Of a DNA stretch of 64,000 nt, positions 16,305 to 23,336 are shown in pieces; position 1 is the first letter of the stretch, and the number at the start of each line of letters is the position of its first letter. Source of the DNA: Paractinoplanes brasiliensis. Its GTDB lineage: Bacteria; Actinomycetota; Actinomycetes; Mycobacteriales; Micromonosporaceae. The position numbers and the translations under genes are program-made. The stretch lies in NCBI RefSeq assembly GCF_004362215.1, contig NZ_SNWR01000001.1:5562001-5626000 (forward strand), in the 5' to 3' direction. The notes below the pieces were generated by a model, which saw only the letters and a list, made by a program, of their open reading frames with translations, did no database searches and was not told the DNA's origin.

Positions 16305-16982
16305 ATGACCAACGCTGACAGTTCCGGCGGCCGGATCCGCCGGAACAAGCGCGTGGCGATCGGAGTGGCCGGGCTCGCGGCCGTGGTGGGCGGCGGTGCC
16401 TTCCTCCTGGCCAATCAGGGAAGCGACCAGGCGTCCGAGGAGCCGTCGAGCGCCTCGGCGCCCCAGCCCTCGACGTCAGCCCCGGTTTCTTCCGGGCCCG
16501 CGCCCGTGACAACCACCACGCCGACGGCGGAGATCCGGCAGGTGTTGCCGGCGCCCTCCGGCCCGTTGAGCCTCGACGAGCGGCTCGACGCGGCCAGGTC
16601 GGCCAACAAGCGGCTCGGTACGGAGGTGCGCCACCCAGCACCGATGCCGGCAGTCGCCGTCGACGAGTCCAAGGTCAAGGTGGTGCAGACCGGCTCGCCG
16701 AAGGAGCGGCGCACCTTCAAGGTCGCCTCGTCACGGCAGGACCTCACCGGATACCGGGAGCTGGCCTGGGTGCGCAACGGCAAGCCGGTCGGGGACGCCA
16801 CCTGCACCAAGTCGGTGACGGTGAGCGAAAATGTGCCGGCGAGGGAGCGTCCGACGCTGCTGATCTGCTGGCGGACCAGCGCGACGAGGAGCGCCTACAC
16901 GGTGGCCGTCGACTTCGACAAGCCGCCCGCTCAGGCGGTCAGCATCGCCGCGCTTGAGAAGGCGTGGGCGGCCCTGCGCTGA
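16305..16982 (+). CDS. Membrane-anchored secreted protein, paralog 3 (225 aa)
   Basis: Basic N-terminus (GRIRRNKRVAI), one transmembrane helix (GVAGLAAVVGGGAFLLA), Ser/Pro-rich linker, a helical stretch (LSLDERLDAARSANKRLG) and the conserved C-terminal domain with FKVASSRQDLTG, DATCTK, LLICWRTSATRSAYTVAV and AALEKAWAALR. The two cysteines and the CWR motif are shared by all three paralogs. ATG at 16305 follows GAAGGACAG. Not adjacent to its own protease; it sits between paralog 2 and the IPT-domain gene. Confidence 0.78.
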   Translation: MTNADSSGGRIRRNKRVAIGVAGLAAVVGGGAFLLANQGSDQASEEPSSASAPQPSTSAPVSSGPAPVTTTTPTAEIRQVLPAPSGPLSLDERLDAARSANKRLGTEVRHPAPMPAVAVDESKVKVVQTGSPKERRTFKVASSRQDLTGYRELAWVRNGKPVGDATCTKSVTVSENVPARERPTLLICWRTSATRSAYTVAVDFDKPPAQAVSIAALEKAWAALR

Positions 16983-17004
16983 GGCGCCCGGCTCACGACA
17001 ACAA

Positions 17005-17038
17005 GCAGCGGCCCGAAGTGAGGACTTCGGGCCGCTGC
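17005..17038. terminator. Bidirectional terminator between paralog 3 and the IPT-domain gene
   Basis: A perfect 15-bp stem: 17005-17019 pairs with 17024-17038 around a GAGG loop. It is the strongest hairpin in this block, lies between convergent genes and is followed by CTTTAT on the plus strand. Confidence 0.8.
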
Positions 17039-17070
17039 CTTTATGCGTTTGTTCGGGTGTTATCGGTCGA

Positions 17071-18792
17071 TCAGTAGTCCGCGACGGTGAACGTCGAGCC
17101 ACTCGAGATGATCGACACCTGCGGGCTGGCACCGATCGCGCCGTTGGAGACGACGGTGACGGTGTAAGTGCCGTTCGCCACCGGGGTCGACGGCGTGATG
17201 ACGACGTCGTTGGCCAGGGGGCTGGCCGGCAGCGGGTTGCTGCCTGGCACGATCGCGGCGCTGAGCTTGGCGACCGAGCCGTCGGAGTTGACCGAAATGA
17301 TGGTCGTGTTGGCCGGCAGCAGCGGGTCGGCCGCCATGGCGGTCGAGGTCACGACGCGTCCGACGTCGGCCTGCGAGAAGACGCCGGCGGTGGCGGTCAG
17401 CGTGCGTGCGTCGGTGACAGTCACGGTGGCCAGGGTCTTCGGGCCACCGATGTTGGCGGTCTCGATGGTGCCGGTGGTGAGGGCCGCGGCCGAGATGGTG
17501 GCGCTGGTCGGGCTCTGCACCGACACGATCCGGGTCGCCGCCGGGATGGCGGTGTCGCTGTTGGAATCGATGATCGGCAGGCCGACGTCCTGCTGGGTGA
17601 ACACCGCCGGAGTGGTGGTGGTGGACGCCGAGGTCACCGTGGTCGAGCCGGTGGTGGTGGTGAGCGAGCGGGCTGTGCGCTGCGCGGGCCCGGCGGTGAA
17701 CGACTGGTCGGCGGTCGAGAGGGTGTGGTTCAGCGGCAGGCTGCAGAGCAGTTCCTCGCCCGAGATGACCAGCACGTTGACGCACTCGGTCTCCTGGCCG
17801 GCGGCCTTGCCGGCGCGCACCGCGCCGGCCGTCGCGCTGTAGGTGCCCTTGACCAGATAGACGTGGGCGTTCGCCGAGTTGGAGGTGTTGCCGTTGGTGG
17901 CCTCGAACGAGTAGTTGTCGAAGCCGACGCCCATCACGTCCAGGTCCACGGAGCCCTTGGTGTTGGCGGCCGTGTTCGGCGAGACGACGATGCCGTTGGT
18001 GTAGCTGAACAGGTTGGCCTTCGTGGTGGTGGTACCGAGCACGTTGGTCGTGCCGCCGGGCGTCGTGACCTTCAGCATGAAGGGGCCGCCCGGGGCGTGC
18101 GGCGGCGTCTTGGCGCTGAAGCTCGTGCCACCACCACCGACGACGATGTCAGTCAGCGGCAAACCGTCCAGCGTGGCGACGGTGTTGTTCGGCGCCGCTG
18201 TGGTGTTGGCGACGAAGCCGGAGCCGGACACGGTGATGGTCGTGCCGCCCAGGGCCGGTCCGCTCACCGGGTTGACGCCGTTGACCGTGGCGATCTGCGG
18301 CGCGGTGCCGACGGTGTACTGGCCGCCGGCGATGAGCGCCGCACCGCTCGTATTGGCGGCGAAGGCGCACATCGCGTACTTGAAGATGGTGCCCGCCGAC
18401 GCCGTGACGACACCGGTCGGCACCACGACGGCGATCTTGGACGGGGCGAGCAGCTTCACGGCCGGATCGCCGGTGGCAACGACGGTGCCCGCCGGCGCGA
18501 CGCTCGGGTAGGTGGTCGGGCACGTCGGAGTTGCGGTGGCCGACGTGGCGACCACGAAGTACACCGCGGTCGAGGTGGTGAACGACGTCGGGTTCGGCGC
18601 GGTCGGCATATTGGCGAGCGTGGCCACGATCGTGTTGCCACCGCCGGTCGGGCCGCCGTTCGAGCTGAGGGAGAGCGTTCCCGGAGCCGCGTAAGCCGGC
18701 GACGCGATGAGCGCGGTCAGGAGCGAGCCAGTGGCCCCTGCCGCGAGCCCGGCGCGGACCCGCCGCCGGGTAGTGGTGTTGGACTTGCGCAT
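17071..18792 (-). CDS. Secreted IPT/TIG-domain protein (573 aa)
   Basis: Signal peptide with an RRR start (KSNTTTRRRVRAG) and cleavage after about residue 35 (ASPAYA). The mature protein is Thr/Ser/Ala/Gly-rich and beta-strand rich. An IPT/TIG domain is recognisable near residues 165-260 (VNGVNPVSGPALGGTTITVSG). Two short repeats of the type FTQQDVGLPI/FSQADVGRVV, each preceded by a tract such as TTTTGSTTVTS, suggest phage-tail-like or adhesin-like strands in the C-terminal half. No enzyme motif and no cell-wall anchor are seen. AGGAGG precedes the ATG. A surface adhesin or matrix protein is the likeliest role. Confidence 0.75.
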   Translation of the reverse strand: MRKSNTTTRRRVRAGLAAGATGSLLTALIASPAYAAPGTLSLSSNGGPTGGGNTIVATLANMPTAPNPTSFTTSTAVYFVVATSATATPTCPTTYPSVAPAGTVVATGDPAVKLLAPSKIAVVVPTGVVTASAGTIFKYAMCAFAANTSGAALIAGGQYTVGTAPQIATVNGVNPVSGPALGGTTITVSGSGFVANTTAAPNNTVATLDGLPLTDIVVGGGGTSFSAKTPPHAPGGPFMLKVTTPGGTTNVLGTTTTKANLFSYTNGIVVSPNTAANTKGSVDLDVMGVGFDNYSFEATNGNTSNSANAHVYLVKGTYSATAGAVRAGKAAGQETECVNVLVISGEELLCSLPLNHTLSTADQSFTAGPAQRTARSLTTTTGSTTVTSASTTTTPAVFTQQDVGLPIIDSNSDTAIPAATRIVSVQSPTSATISAAALTTGTIETANIGGPKTLATVTVTDARTLTATAGVFSQADVGRVVTSTAMAADPLLPANTTIISVNSDGSVAKLSAAIVPGSNPLPASPLANDVVITPSTPVANGTYTVTVVSNGAIGASPQVSIISSGSTFTVADY

Positions 18793-19030
18793 GCGAGGTC
18801 CTCCTACGGTCCAACAGACCGCTGGTCGGGTGTGGTTGAGGCCCGCGCATGTCTTCCGGTCACGGGCCATCTCGCCGGAAGCGTAACTTCGTCATATGTA
18901 GTGATTCGCGCAGAATGACGAAGTTCTTTGTATTTGCAACTCTGGCCCGTTTTGCGCTTACCACAAAGCATGGTGGACGGTCGGCTCAAGCCGGGAATGC
19001 ATCGTTGACGAGGGCGGCCGTGCGCGATAG

Positions 19031-19069
19031 GTTGTTCTCGTTTCGAGTAATACTCAATGAGAGAACAAC
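19031..19069 (+). promoter_or_regulatory. Nested inverted repeats, operator-like, in front of the NUDIX operon
   Basis: An outer 9-base inverted repeat (GTTGTTCTC at 19031-19039, GAGAACAAC at 19061-19069) encloses an inner perfect one, GAGTA-A-TACTC at 19045-19055. Both lie 12-50 bases before the start of a NrtR-like regulator gene, so autoregulation through this site is a reasonable guess. Confidence 0.6.
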
Positions 19070-19081
19070 AGGTGGTTCGAG

Positions 19082-19819
19082 ATGCACGACGAGGCGGAGT
19101 TCCTGGCGGGGTACGACCCCGGCGCCTATCCAGCGGTCGCGGTCACGGTCGACGTCGTAGCGCTGACCATTCACGCCGGCCGGTTGTGCGTGCTGCTCGT
19201 GGAGCGTGGCGAGCAGCCGTTCGCCGGGCGCCGTGCTCTTCCCGGCGGTTTCGTCCGGGACGAAGCGCTCGACGTCGCCGCGATGCGTGAACTCGGCGAG
19301 GAGACCGGCGTTCACCTCGAGCGGGTCCACCTGGAACAGCTCAAGACGTACGGCGACCCCGGCCGTGACCCGCGCATGCGGGTGTTCTCGGTGGCCTACC
19401 TGGCGTTCGCCCCCAGCCTGCCCGAGCCGGAATCCGGCACCGACGCCGCCGGGGCCTACTGGGTGCCCGTTGAGGAAGCCACCGGCCTGGCCTTCGACCA
19501 CGACGTGATCCTGGCCGACGGCCTCGAACGGGCCCGGGCCAAGCTCGAGTACACCCCGCTGGCCACGGCCTTTGCGGGGGATGAGTTCACCATCTCGGAG
19601 CTGCGGCAGATCTACACCGCGGTCTGGGGCGAGGAACTGCACGCCGGGAACTTTCACCGCAAGGTGCTGAGCGTGCCGGGGTTTGTCGAGAGCACGGGGG
19701 AGACCGCCCCGCGGGGAGGGGAGCGGGGCGGTCCCAAACCCAAGCTCTACCGGGCCGGCGACGCGAGACTGCTGCACCCGGCGCTGCTGCGGCCGACCCG
19801 TGAGGACGACGTCCGATGA
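19082..19819 (+). CDS. NUDIX hydrolase with NrtR-like winged helix (245 aa)
   Basis: The N-terminal NUDIX domain has a canonical box, Gly55 to Val77, with Glu61, Arg69-Glu70 and Glu73-Glu74 all present, so hydrolysis of a nucleoside diphosphate derivative such as ADP-ribose is possible. The C-terminal part (FTISELRQIYTAVWG then NFHRKVL) is the winged-helix domain of NrtR-type regulators of NAD metabolism. An additional basic tail follows. The ATG at 19082 is preceded by AGGTGG. The stop overlaps the next start by four bases, so it heads a coupled operon. It may be both enzyme and repressor of its own operon. Confidence 0.85.
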   Translation: MHDEAEFLAGYDPGAYPAVAVTVDVVALTIHAGRLCVLLVERGEQPFAGRRALPGGFVRDEALDVAAMRELGEETGVHLERVHLEQLKTYGDPGRDPRMRVFSVAYLAFAPSLPEPESGTDAAGAYWVPVEEATGLAFDHDVILADGLERARAKLEYTPLATAFAGDEFTISELRQIYTAVWGEELHAGNFHRKVLSVPGFVESTGETAPRGGERGGPKPKLYRAGDARLLHPALLRPTREDDVR

Positions 19820-20703
19820 GGTTTGCCGAGGCTGTGGAGCGAATCGAGCGGGCCACTTCCCTTGCCGATCTGGGCGGGGAGAGCGCGTACCGTGCGTACG
19901 CGAAGGCCGTGCACCCGGATGCCGTCAGCGCAAACGACAGCGCGACCGCCACCCGCGCCTTCGCCACGCTCTCGCGGCTCTATCGCGAGCGGCGCCGAGT
20001 GGCGATCACCGGTGACATCGCCGACCTTGTTGTGGACGGGGACAACCTCAACAAGGTTCCGCGCGACCCGGCCGACAGTGACCTGATGGAGGCCGAGGCC
20101 GCCGCCCTGACGAAGTTGCAGGAGCAGGGCGATCCGAAGTATCGGCCGTACGCCCCGAGGCTGCGCGACAGCTACCTGCACGAGGACCACGAGCGGAAAC
20201 GTCGGCGCATCAACACCATCGAGCGACTTGTTGGATTCGTCGCACTCGACCAGGTCAAGAGCCAGCTGGACCCGAGAGACGTCGCCTGGATGTGGCGCCG
20301 CCTGCTGGTCGGGCTCGGCTGGGCCCATCGAGCCGGCGTGATCCACGGCGCCGTCCTCGAAGAGCACGTCCTCGTTCACCCGGAGCAGCACGGCCTGGCG
20401 CTCGTCGACTGGTGCTACTCGGGCGAACGGGTCAAGGCCATCGTCGCCCGGCGCAGAGGCGCGTACCCGCCCGAAGTTCTGAAAGAGAAAACCGCCGGTC
20501 CGGCCACCGACATCTACATGGCAACCGGCCTGATGACCCGGCTCATGAAGGACCCGCCGAAACCGCTGCAGAGGTTCGCCGACGGGTGCTCCTACGACAA
20601 GCCGCGCATGCGACCGCAGGACGCATGGCGGCTGCTCCACGAGTTCGACGAAGTCCTGCACAGCCTGTACGGGCCGCGGACCTTCCGGCCCTTCACGATC
20701 TGA
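19816..20703 (+). CDS. J-domain plus kinase-like protein, probable pseudokinase (295 aa)
   Basis: Residues 1-50 look like a J-domain with the HPD tripeptide at 33-35 (YRAYAKAVHPDA). A protein-kinase-like region follows: an alpha-C-like helix (LMEAEAAALTKL near 90), WMWRRLLVGLGWAHRAGVIHG near 155-175, then EEHVLVHPEQHGLALVDW in place of the catalytic and DFG loops, and PATDIYMATGLMTRLM for helix F. The catalytic Asp of the HRD motif is Ala here (HGAVLEEH) and DFG reads DWC, so phosphotransfer is unlikely. A chaperone-recruiting or scaffold role is inference. Coupled to the NUDIX gene by a four-base overlap. Confidence 0.75.
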   Translation: MRFAEAVERIERATSLADLGGESAYRAYAKAVHPDAVSANDSATATRAFATLSRLYRERRRVAITGDIADLVVDGDNLNKVPRDPADSDLMEAEAAALTKLQEQGDPKYRPYAPRLRDSYLHEDHERKRRRINTIERLVGFVALDQVKSQLDPRDVAWMWRRLLVGLGWAHRAGVIHGAVLEEHVLVHPEQHGLALVDWCYSGERVKAIVARRRGAYPPEVLKEKTAGPATDIYMATGLMTRLMKDPPKPLQRFADGCSYDKPRMRPQDAWRLLHEFDEVLHSLYGPRTFRPFTI

Positions 20704-20713
20704 GGAGACAGAC

Positions 20714-21670
20714 ATGGGAAGCGGACGCTGGTCGACCGACGTCTGGACCGCCGCCGACAACTACCGCCGGGCCTCCGGCAAGAGCGCCTTCGCGTACAGC
20801 GACAGCGGCGCCCGCAAGGCTCACCCGGCCCTCGACCCCAAGGGCGTGACCAAGCGCGAGAGCCGGGACAGCGACGAGCACCCGTTCAGCACGCCGATCG
20901 CGGTGCTGTTCGACGTCACCGGCTCGATGGGCGGGGTGCCGCGGGTGCTGCAGACGAAGCTGCCCCAGCTGCTGGGCCTGTTGACCCGCAAGGACTACGT
21001 CACGGATCCACACATCCTGTTCGGGGCGGTCGGCGACGCCACCTGCGACCGGGTCCCGCTGCAGATCGGACAGTTCGAGTCGGACAACCGGATGGACGAG
21101 GACCTGGCCCGCATCGTGCTCGAGGGCGGTGGCGGCGGGCAGATGACCGAGTCGTACGAGCTGGCCATGTACTTCATGGCCCGGCACACCGCGCTCGACT
21201 CGTTCTCCAAGCGCGGCAAGCGGGGTTACCTGTTCCTGATCGGCGACGAGATGCCGTACGCGAAAGTGCACCCGCGCGAGGTCGAGAAGTTCATCGGCGA
21301 GCGCACCGAGCCGATCAGCACCGAGGAGCTGGTCGTCGAGCTCCAGCGGACGTTCGACGTCTACTACCTGCTGCCCACCGCGGCCGGTCACGGCGGCAAC
21401 CGTGACGTCCTGCAGCGGTGGCGTGGGCTGCTGGGACAGAACGTGCTGGAGCTCGACGACCTGGACGCGGTGTGCGAGACGATCGCGCTCACTGTGGGTC
21501 TCGGCGAGGGCACCATCGATCTGGACGCGGGGCTCGACGACCTGGTCGACGCGGGCTCGTCGCACCGCGGCACGGTCAGCAAGGCGCTGGCTCCGCTGCA
21601 GCGCAACGGGGTTGTGCGGCGGGGGACGCTGTCGGTCGGCACGGCGAAGTCAGGGAACGAACGGCTGTGA
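20714..21670 (+). CDS. vWA-domain protein with DxTxS MIDAS motif (318 aa)
   Basis: A von Willebrand A-like fold begins near residue 60: PIAVLFDVTGSMGG provides a metal-ion-dependent adhesion site with Asp67, Thr69 and Ser71. GGGGGQMTESYELAMYFMARH and GYLFLIGDEMPY supply the later metal-site strands. The N-terminal 55 residues are polar (WTAADNYRRASGKSAFAY) and conserved-looking. The C-terminal 60 residues (GTVSKALAPL onward) may form a small helical domain. The gene begins 10 bases after the J-domain gene and its stop overlaps the next start (GTGA). Such vWA proteins usually assemble with a partner ATPase; none is in this operon, leaving the pseudokinase or PurA-like protein as candidate partners. 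Confidence 0.8.
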   Translation: MGSGRWSTDVWTAADNYRRASGKSAFAYSDSGARKAHPALDPKGVTKRESRDSDEHPFSTPIAVLFDVTGSMGGVPRVLQTKLPQLLGLLTRKDYVTDPHILFGAVGDATCDRVPLQIGQFESDNRMDEDLARIVLEGGGGGQMTESYELAMYFMARHTALDSFSKRGKRGYLFLIGDEMPYAKVHPREVEKFIGERTEPISTEELVVELQRTFDVYYLLPTAAGHGGNRDVLQRWRGLLGQNVLELDDLDAVCETIALTVGLGEGTIDLDAGLDDLVDAGSSHRGTVSKALAPLQRNGVVRRGTLSVGTAKSGNERL

Positions 21671-22869
21671 ACGAGCACGTCGCGGTGGTCGACCTCGGCT
21701 ACGGGGACGCAGGCAAGGGCACAGTGGTTGACGCGCTGTGTGATCGTGGCCGGATACGAGCGGTGCTGCGCTTCAACGGGGGAGCGCAGGCCGCCCACAA
21801 CGTGGTCACCGAGGACGGCCGGCAGCACACGTTCGCGCAGTTCGGGTCGGGCACGCTGCGTGGCGTGCCGACCCACCTGACCCGCTTCGTGGTGGTCGAT
21901 CCGCTGGCGCTGGCCGCCGAGGCAGCCGCCCTGGGGAACCCGTACGAGCTGCTCACGGTGGACGGCGACGCCCTTCTCGCCACTCCGTGGCATCGCGCGG
22001 CGAATCAGCGGCGGGAGCGGGCACGCGGCGGGTCCCGTCACGGTTCGTGCGGCATGGGCGTGGGCGAGACCATGGCGTACGCCTTGGGTCACCCGCACGC
22101 CCCGCGAGTGGCCGACACCCTTTCCCGTACGGGGTTACGCCGTCGCCTGGCCGCCGTGGAGTCCGACCTGGGGCCGGCCGGGGTGCCGCTCGACGACGTT
22201 GTCGACGCGTACCTCGCGTTCGGCCGCACGGTGGCGATCGTCGGGACCCCGTACGGGGAAAGGCTTCTGACCGAAGGCGCGTGTGTTTTCGAAGGTGCGC
22301 AGGGCGTGCTGCTCGACGAGTGGCGGGGCTGGCACCCGCACACCACGTGGTCGACGACGACGTTCGACAACGTGGCTGAGCTGTGCGGATCGTTCACCCG
22401 GCTCGGCGTGGTGCGCACCTACACGACGCGGCACGGCGCCGGCCCGTTCGTGACCGAGGACCCGGCGCTCAACCTGCCCGAGGGGCACAACGCGACGGGG
22501 GAGTGGCAGGGAGCCTTCCGGGTCGGGCACTTCGACGCGGTCGCCCACCGGTACGCGGTCGAGGTGGCCGGCGGGGTCGACGCGCTGGCCGTGACCCACC
22601 TCGACATCCCGGACAGCTGCCCCGAGCTGCGGATCTGCGAGTCGTACGCGGTCGACGGCGAGCCGTGGACGCGGATCGAGCCCGGCCCCGCGCGTGACCT
22701 GGGTCATCAGGAGGCGTTGACGGCCCGGCTGAACCGTGCAGAACCGCGAACCCTGAGCCGGCCGGCGGACTGGCCGGAAGCCATCGAGGGCCTTCTGTCG
22801 GCGCCGGTCGAGATCGAGTCGTACGGGCCCAGTTCCGCCGACAAGAAGTTCCGCAATCGCATTCATTAG
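21667..22869 (+). CDS. Divergent adenylosuccinate synthetase (PurA)-like protein (400 aa)
   Basis: PurA fold: the phosphate loop reads GYGDAGKGTVVD instead of GDEGKGK, keeping the catalytic Asp14; the second catalytic residue is His44 in GGAQAAHNVV, replacing NAGHTV. RTYTTRHGAGPFVTE matches the IMP/aspartate loop of PurA and GSCGMGVGETMAY the GRGIGPAY region. It is about 30 residues shorter than housekeeping PurA and clearly diverged, and it is the last gene of the NUDIX/J-domain/vWA operon rather than part of a purine locus. It may ligate a different nucleotide or amine. GTG start overlaps the vWA stop. Confidence 0.8.
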   Translation: MNEHVAVVDLGYGDAGKGTVVDALCDRGRIRAVLRFNGGAQAAHNVVTEDGRQHTFAQFGSGTLRGVPTHLTRFVVVDPLALAAEAAALGNPYELLTVDGDALLATPWHRAANQRRERARGGSRHGSCGMGVGETMAYALGHPHAPRVADTLSRTGLRRRLAAVESDLGPAGVPLDDVVDAYLAFGRTVAIVGTPYGERLLTEGACVFEGAQGVLLDEWRGWHPHTTWSTTTFDNVAELCGSFTRLGVVRTYTTRHGAGPFVTEDPALNLPEGHNATGEWQGAFRVGHFDAVAHRYAVEVAGGVDALAVTHLDIPDSCPELRICESYAVDGEPWTRIEPGPARDLGHQEALTARLNRAEPRTLSRPADWPEAIEGLLSAPVEIESYGPSSADKKFRNRIH

Positions 22870-22884
22870 GTGCGCCTTACCTAA
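22866..22884 (+). promoter_or_regulatory. Iron box (DtxR/IdeR-type operator) upstream of the DUF1540 gene
   Basis: TTAGGTGCGCCTTACCTAA is a 19-base near-palindrome matching the DtxR/IdeR consensus TTAGGTTAGSCTAACCTAA at 15 or more positions. It begins within the stop codon of the PurA-like gene and ends 88 bases before the DUF1540 start, so iron-dependent repression of that gene is predicted. Confidence 0.75.
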
Positions 22885-22972
22885 TAGAACAATCTTGTGG
22901 TGTTGTTTCCGTGGTTCCGGGTAAATGGTTTATCGTCGACGTGACCGGGTTGAGAAAGTGGAGGCGACGACG

Positions 22973-23263
22973 ATGACGCAGATGTTGGAAATGCCCCGCG
23001 TGCAGTCCTGCACGGTGACGAGCTGTGGCTACAACCACGACGGCTGCACCGCCTTCGCGGTCACCATCGGCAGCGCGATCTCGGCCGAGTGCGACACCTA
23101 CGTGACCGGCGACAAGGGTGGCATGGGCCAGGCGTTGGCGCAGGTGGGCGCGTGTAAGCGCTCCGACTGTACGCACAACGAGAACCTCGAGTGCAGGGCC
23201 CCCGCGATCGTGGTGGGCGAGTCCGGCGACAAGGCCGACTGCATGACCTACGAAAAGGCCTGA
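22973..23263 (+). CDS. Cysteine-rich DUF1540 protein, two repeats (96 aa)
   Basis: Two DUF1540-type units: CTVTSCGYNHDGCTA with a later AECDTY, and CKRSDCTHNENLECRA with a later ADCMTY, giving eight cysteines in the same four-plus-four spacing. The family is thought to bind metal, but no function is established. The ATG follows GGAGG at a good distance. An iron box upstream (22866) and another just downstream (23318) suggest iron-responsive expression. A strong hairpin terminates it. Confidence 0.85.
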   Translation: MTQMLEMPRVQSCTVTSCGYNHDGCTAFAVTIGSAISAECDTYVTGDKGGMGQALAQVGACKRSDCTHNENLECRAPAIVVGESGDKADCMTYEKA

Positions 23264-23275
23264 CCGACTCTCGGT

Positions 23276-23314
23276 AATGCGCCCGCCGTTGCTGAATGCG
23301 ACGGCGGGTGCATT
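23276..23314 (+). terminator. Terminator of the DUF1540 gene
   Basis: AATGCGCCCGCCGT at 23276-23289 pairs with ACGGCGGGTGCATT at 23301-23314 with one G-T pair, followed by TCTTTA. Confidence 0.75.
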
Positions 23315-23317
23315 TCT

Positions 23318-23336
23318 TTAGGTAAGCCTTTCCTAT
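23318..23336. promoter_or_regulatory. Second iron-box-like sequence
   Basis: TTAGGTAAGCCTTTCCTAT resembles the DtxR/IdeR operator with four or five mismatches. It overlaps the end of the DUF5925 ATPase gene and follows the DUF1540 terminator, so it does not sit in front of any obvious gene. It may be a weak second site that helps loop or stack with the one at 22866, or chance. Confidence 0.45.
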
